From: Pelargonium nanum
Lineage: Eukaryota > Streptophyta > Magnoliopsida > Geraniales > Geraniaceae
Reading direction: 5' to 3'
DNA: 21,504 nucleotides
NCBI GenBank assembly: GCA_036897485.1
Contig: JAYMTF010001750.1
Location: 1 to 21,504 of the forward strand
The position numbers and the translations under genes were made by a program. Every line of letters starts with the position of its first letter. The stretch's first letter is position 1. Positions 19,601 through 21,504 of the stretch are shown here, in pieces. The notes below the pieces were generated by a model. The model ran no database searches, had not been told where the DNA came from, and was given only the letters and a program-made list of their open reading frames with translations.

Positions 19601-21504
19601 AGATTGCCGGAACCGTAGAAGGCTCTTCCCAGGATCATTTGCCAGCATATGGTCCACAGCAGCTAGAGAGCCAATATCATCAACAGATGACCACCGATCA
19701 TATAGTTGCATCCAGCAATCAGCTTGACTCCATTGAGTAACATGAGGACGTAAGAGCTCTACCAAGTGATCACCGGGCATTTTCCCATTAAACATCCCAT
19801 AATTTGGTTCCAAAGTCAATATTGCTCGGACATCTCTTAGAGCTCCTTCATAATCTTTTAGGGCAATTAAAAACCAAGCTCGAAGTTCAAGGCAGTCAGC
19901 AGAGACCTTGAAGCCAATTATTTTGTTGATTTCTGAGACAGCTGCTCCAATCTTCTTGTCCTCCAACAAAGCAACAGCCCGATACTTGTATGGGTAAAAA
20001 AGAGTTGGATCCAGCTCGGTAGCAGTTCTCAAGTCCATCATCTTCTCCTTACCAACACAATACAAAGATCGCTCCTGATACATCCAGCCAACTGGTGTAT
20101 AAGCAGAAATAAGAGAGTTCATCTCTTTGTACGCAGAATATTTGTGGCCACGCTTGTATTTAGCCCTTGCAACACCCACTAGAGAATAAATATGACCTGC
20201 CTCAGCAGCTGCCTCAAACCAATGCTGGGCATCTTTGTACTCTTTCCTCTCAAGCATAACAACACCTAGTTGATGAAATGCAACTTGTTTCTGCCAATTT
20301 GAAGTTGCACACTCCACTATTCGCTCCAAAAGCATCACTGTCGTGTTGGATCTCATATCATCCTCCATAGCAATCTGGCTCAAGAAGTAATACAACACAA
20401 AAGTTGCATGCCCTACCATTGCCAGTCTTTCCCTAGCCTCTGAAGTACAAAAAAAATTCATCACATTAGGATTGTATAACGCATTAGGGAGATCTCTCAA
20501 AAACACCTGCAAGCAAGCAGCAACTAGAAGATAGGCCTTCTCCTCCAGTCCGTACTCAATTAGTATCAATGCATCCTCCACATCACTAATCAGAGATGCT
20601 AAATGAGCATCACATGCCGACTTCATCTCCTCGCAACAAAACTTGTTGGCAAAAGAAAGAAGCTCTAAAACAATAGACGGGTCTAAAGAACCGACTTTTT
20701 TAGTCCTGCTAAAATACTCAACTGCTTTCATTCCATCTGCAGATATCCCATTATGGGTGAAATTTATCTTCTCCCATCGTGATTCTCTGAAGCCACCATA
20801 CAACAATGCTTTGAAGGGTTTAGAGAGCAAAGACATATTATGTCTATTACACGGAGTTTCAGAGTCCCCAATGCAAAATGACATGTCCCAATCTTCCTCC
20901 GAAGTGGAGCATTCCTCATCCTCCATTGTAACATCATCAACCTCGGCTTCCTGTCCCGCACTTTGCACGCACACACAGTGGTCAAAAACTGATTCAGGGT
21001 TATACCCAGCTACCAAATTAGCCTTGGGACACTCCATATTCCTTCCACAACAATCCAAGGGAGACGATCCGGACAGCTCATCTTCTCTCCTCTCAAACCT
21101 TAACCATGCCGCAAGCACTATCTTGGTGTTCACATCCACAGCATGTTGTCTCGCAGACCTGAGGCTACGACGAAACAGTTTGGGATCCGATAGCCCTCGA
21201 AACACAGCACATTGCTCCAGATGCTTCTCGGATTTATCGAATTGCGGGCAATTCTCAATCCCACGATACAAATCGGCTAGGGTTTGGACAAAATCAACAG
21301 GTCTGAGGTTGGGTTCGATTTGGGGCTCAATGAGATCGGCCACAGGGAGTCCAAAAGGAAGAAGCTTTTCAGCAACAGAAGTTGGGGATTGGTTCTGGGG
21401 AGATGGAGTTTGGCTCTGTCTGTGCGATTTTGATCTCATCGAATTGACTCGAAGATGGTCTTGGATTTGCTGCTTCAGCCCACCACCACCTCCGCCGCCG
21501 CCGC
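16693..21504 (-). CDS. ETO1: ETO1 (ethylene overproducer 1), 5' end beyond window
   Basis: ETO1 is a BTB/TPR substrate adaptor that links type-2 ACC synthases to CUL3 ubiquitin ligases and so restrains ethylene synthesis. Coding exons read 21504-19587, 18435-18144, 18058-17749 and 16925-16693. All junctions are GT-AG and restore family sequence: LLLLR/LNCQKAA, LRKGQ/ALNNLG and YRYRAA/VLMDDHK. About 916 residues are visible. The BTB region runs from about 20890 (WDMSFCIGDSE) to 20560. TPR-type repeats follow, including GHIYSLVGVARAKYKRGHKY and AHQGLARVYHLKNQ, down to the end (DTLELYNK). ATG at 21439 is not the start: codons upstream read GLKQQIQDHLRVNS after a glycine run, as in the ETO1 N-terminus, so the gene extends past 21504. 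Sequence favours ETO1 over EOL1/EOL2: ECPK-LV-GY-PESV and the long N-terminus are ETO1-like. No break is seen. Confidence 0.94.
18921..19344. repeat. Diverged direct repeat inside an ETO1 intron
   Basis: Two related blocks lie in the 1151-base intron (18436-19586). Copy one (about 18921-19063) and copy two (about 19169-19344) share, in the same order, ATCACATTT-ATGAA, TTTATC-CAT, AATCAATCTT-AACCAACAAG and ATGGGAGA-AAATG. They differ by many substitutions and indels, so the duplication or double insertion is old. No terminal inverted repeats or target duplications are apparent. Confidence 0.65.
21475..21504 (-). repeat. Glycine-codon (GGN) simple-sequence tract in the ETO1 N-terminus
   Basis: On the minus strand the last bases of the window read as consecutive GGC/GGA/GGT codons, encoding a polyglycine run just before the conserved KQQIQDHLRVNS segment. 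Arabidopsis ETO1 also has a glycine-rich stretch at this place. Because the window ends inside the tract, its length and the true start codon cannot be seen. Confidence 0.7.

Overview
The window is nuclear DNA from a flowering plant, almost certainly a eudicot. Genes have GT-AG introns, the spacers are AT-rich and littered with small transposable elements, and the protein families (L-type lectin receptor kinase, GRAS, DUF688, ETO1) are plant families. The NSP2-like GRAS copy resembles the expanded set I associate with woody Rosaceae; that assignment is from memory and tentative. Identifications come from reading the sequence, with no database search.

Layout. Positions 1-5146 are gene-poor. 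They hold a tRNA-derived SINE with a perfect 14-bp target-site duplication (710-868), a probable LINE 3' tail (3090-3428), a foldback MITE (3478-3748) and a second SINE-like sequence on the minus strand (about 4408-4556). Next is a decayed NSP2-like GRAS gene (5147-6601, plus strand). It needs several reading-frame changes, lacks an internal block, and its 3' end has been tandemly duplicated with a period of 139 bp. An intact, intronless L-type lectin receptor kinase of clade VI type follows (7751-9751, plus strand). It converges on an importin beta-1 gene (10091-12794 coding, minus strand), which has a leader intron and a promoter with a TATA box, a G-box and site II/telo-box type motifs. A DUF688 gene (14930-15754, minus strand) and an ETO1 gene (16693 to beyond 21504, minus strand, four coding exons in view) complete the window.

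The genes do not form an operon-like or pathway unit. ETO1 is a substrate adaptor that limits ethylene synthesis by directing type-2 ACC synthases to a CUL3 ubiquitin ligase. Importin beta-1 carries cargo into the nucleus. The lectin kinase is a probable plasma-membrane immune receptor. The DUF688 protein has no assigned function. I found no new multi-gene system. The most informative features are the layered decay of the GRAS gene, the recent-looking SINE, the MITE, the duplicated segment inside the first ETO1 intron visible here, and the fact that ETO1 coding sequence runs off the window edge.
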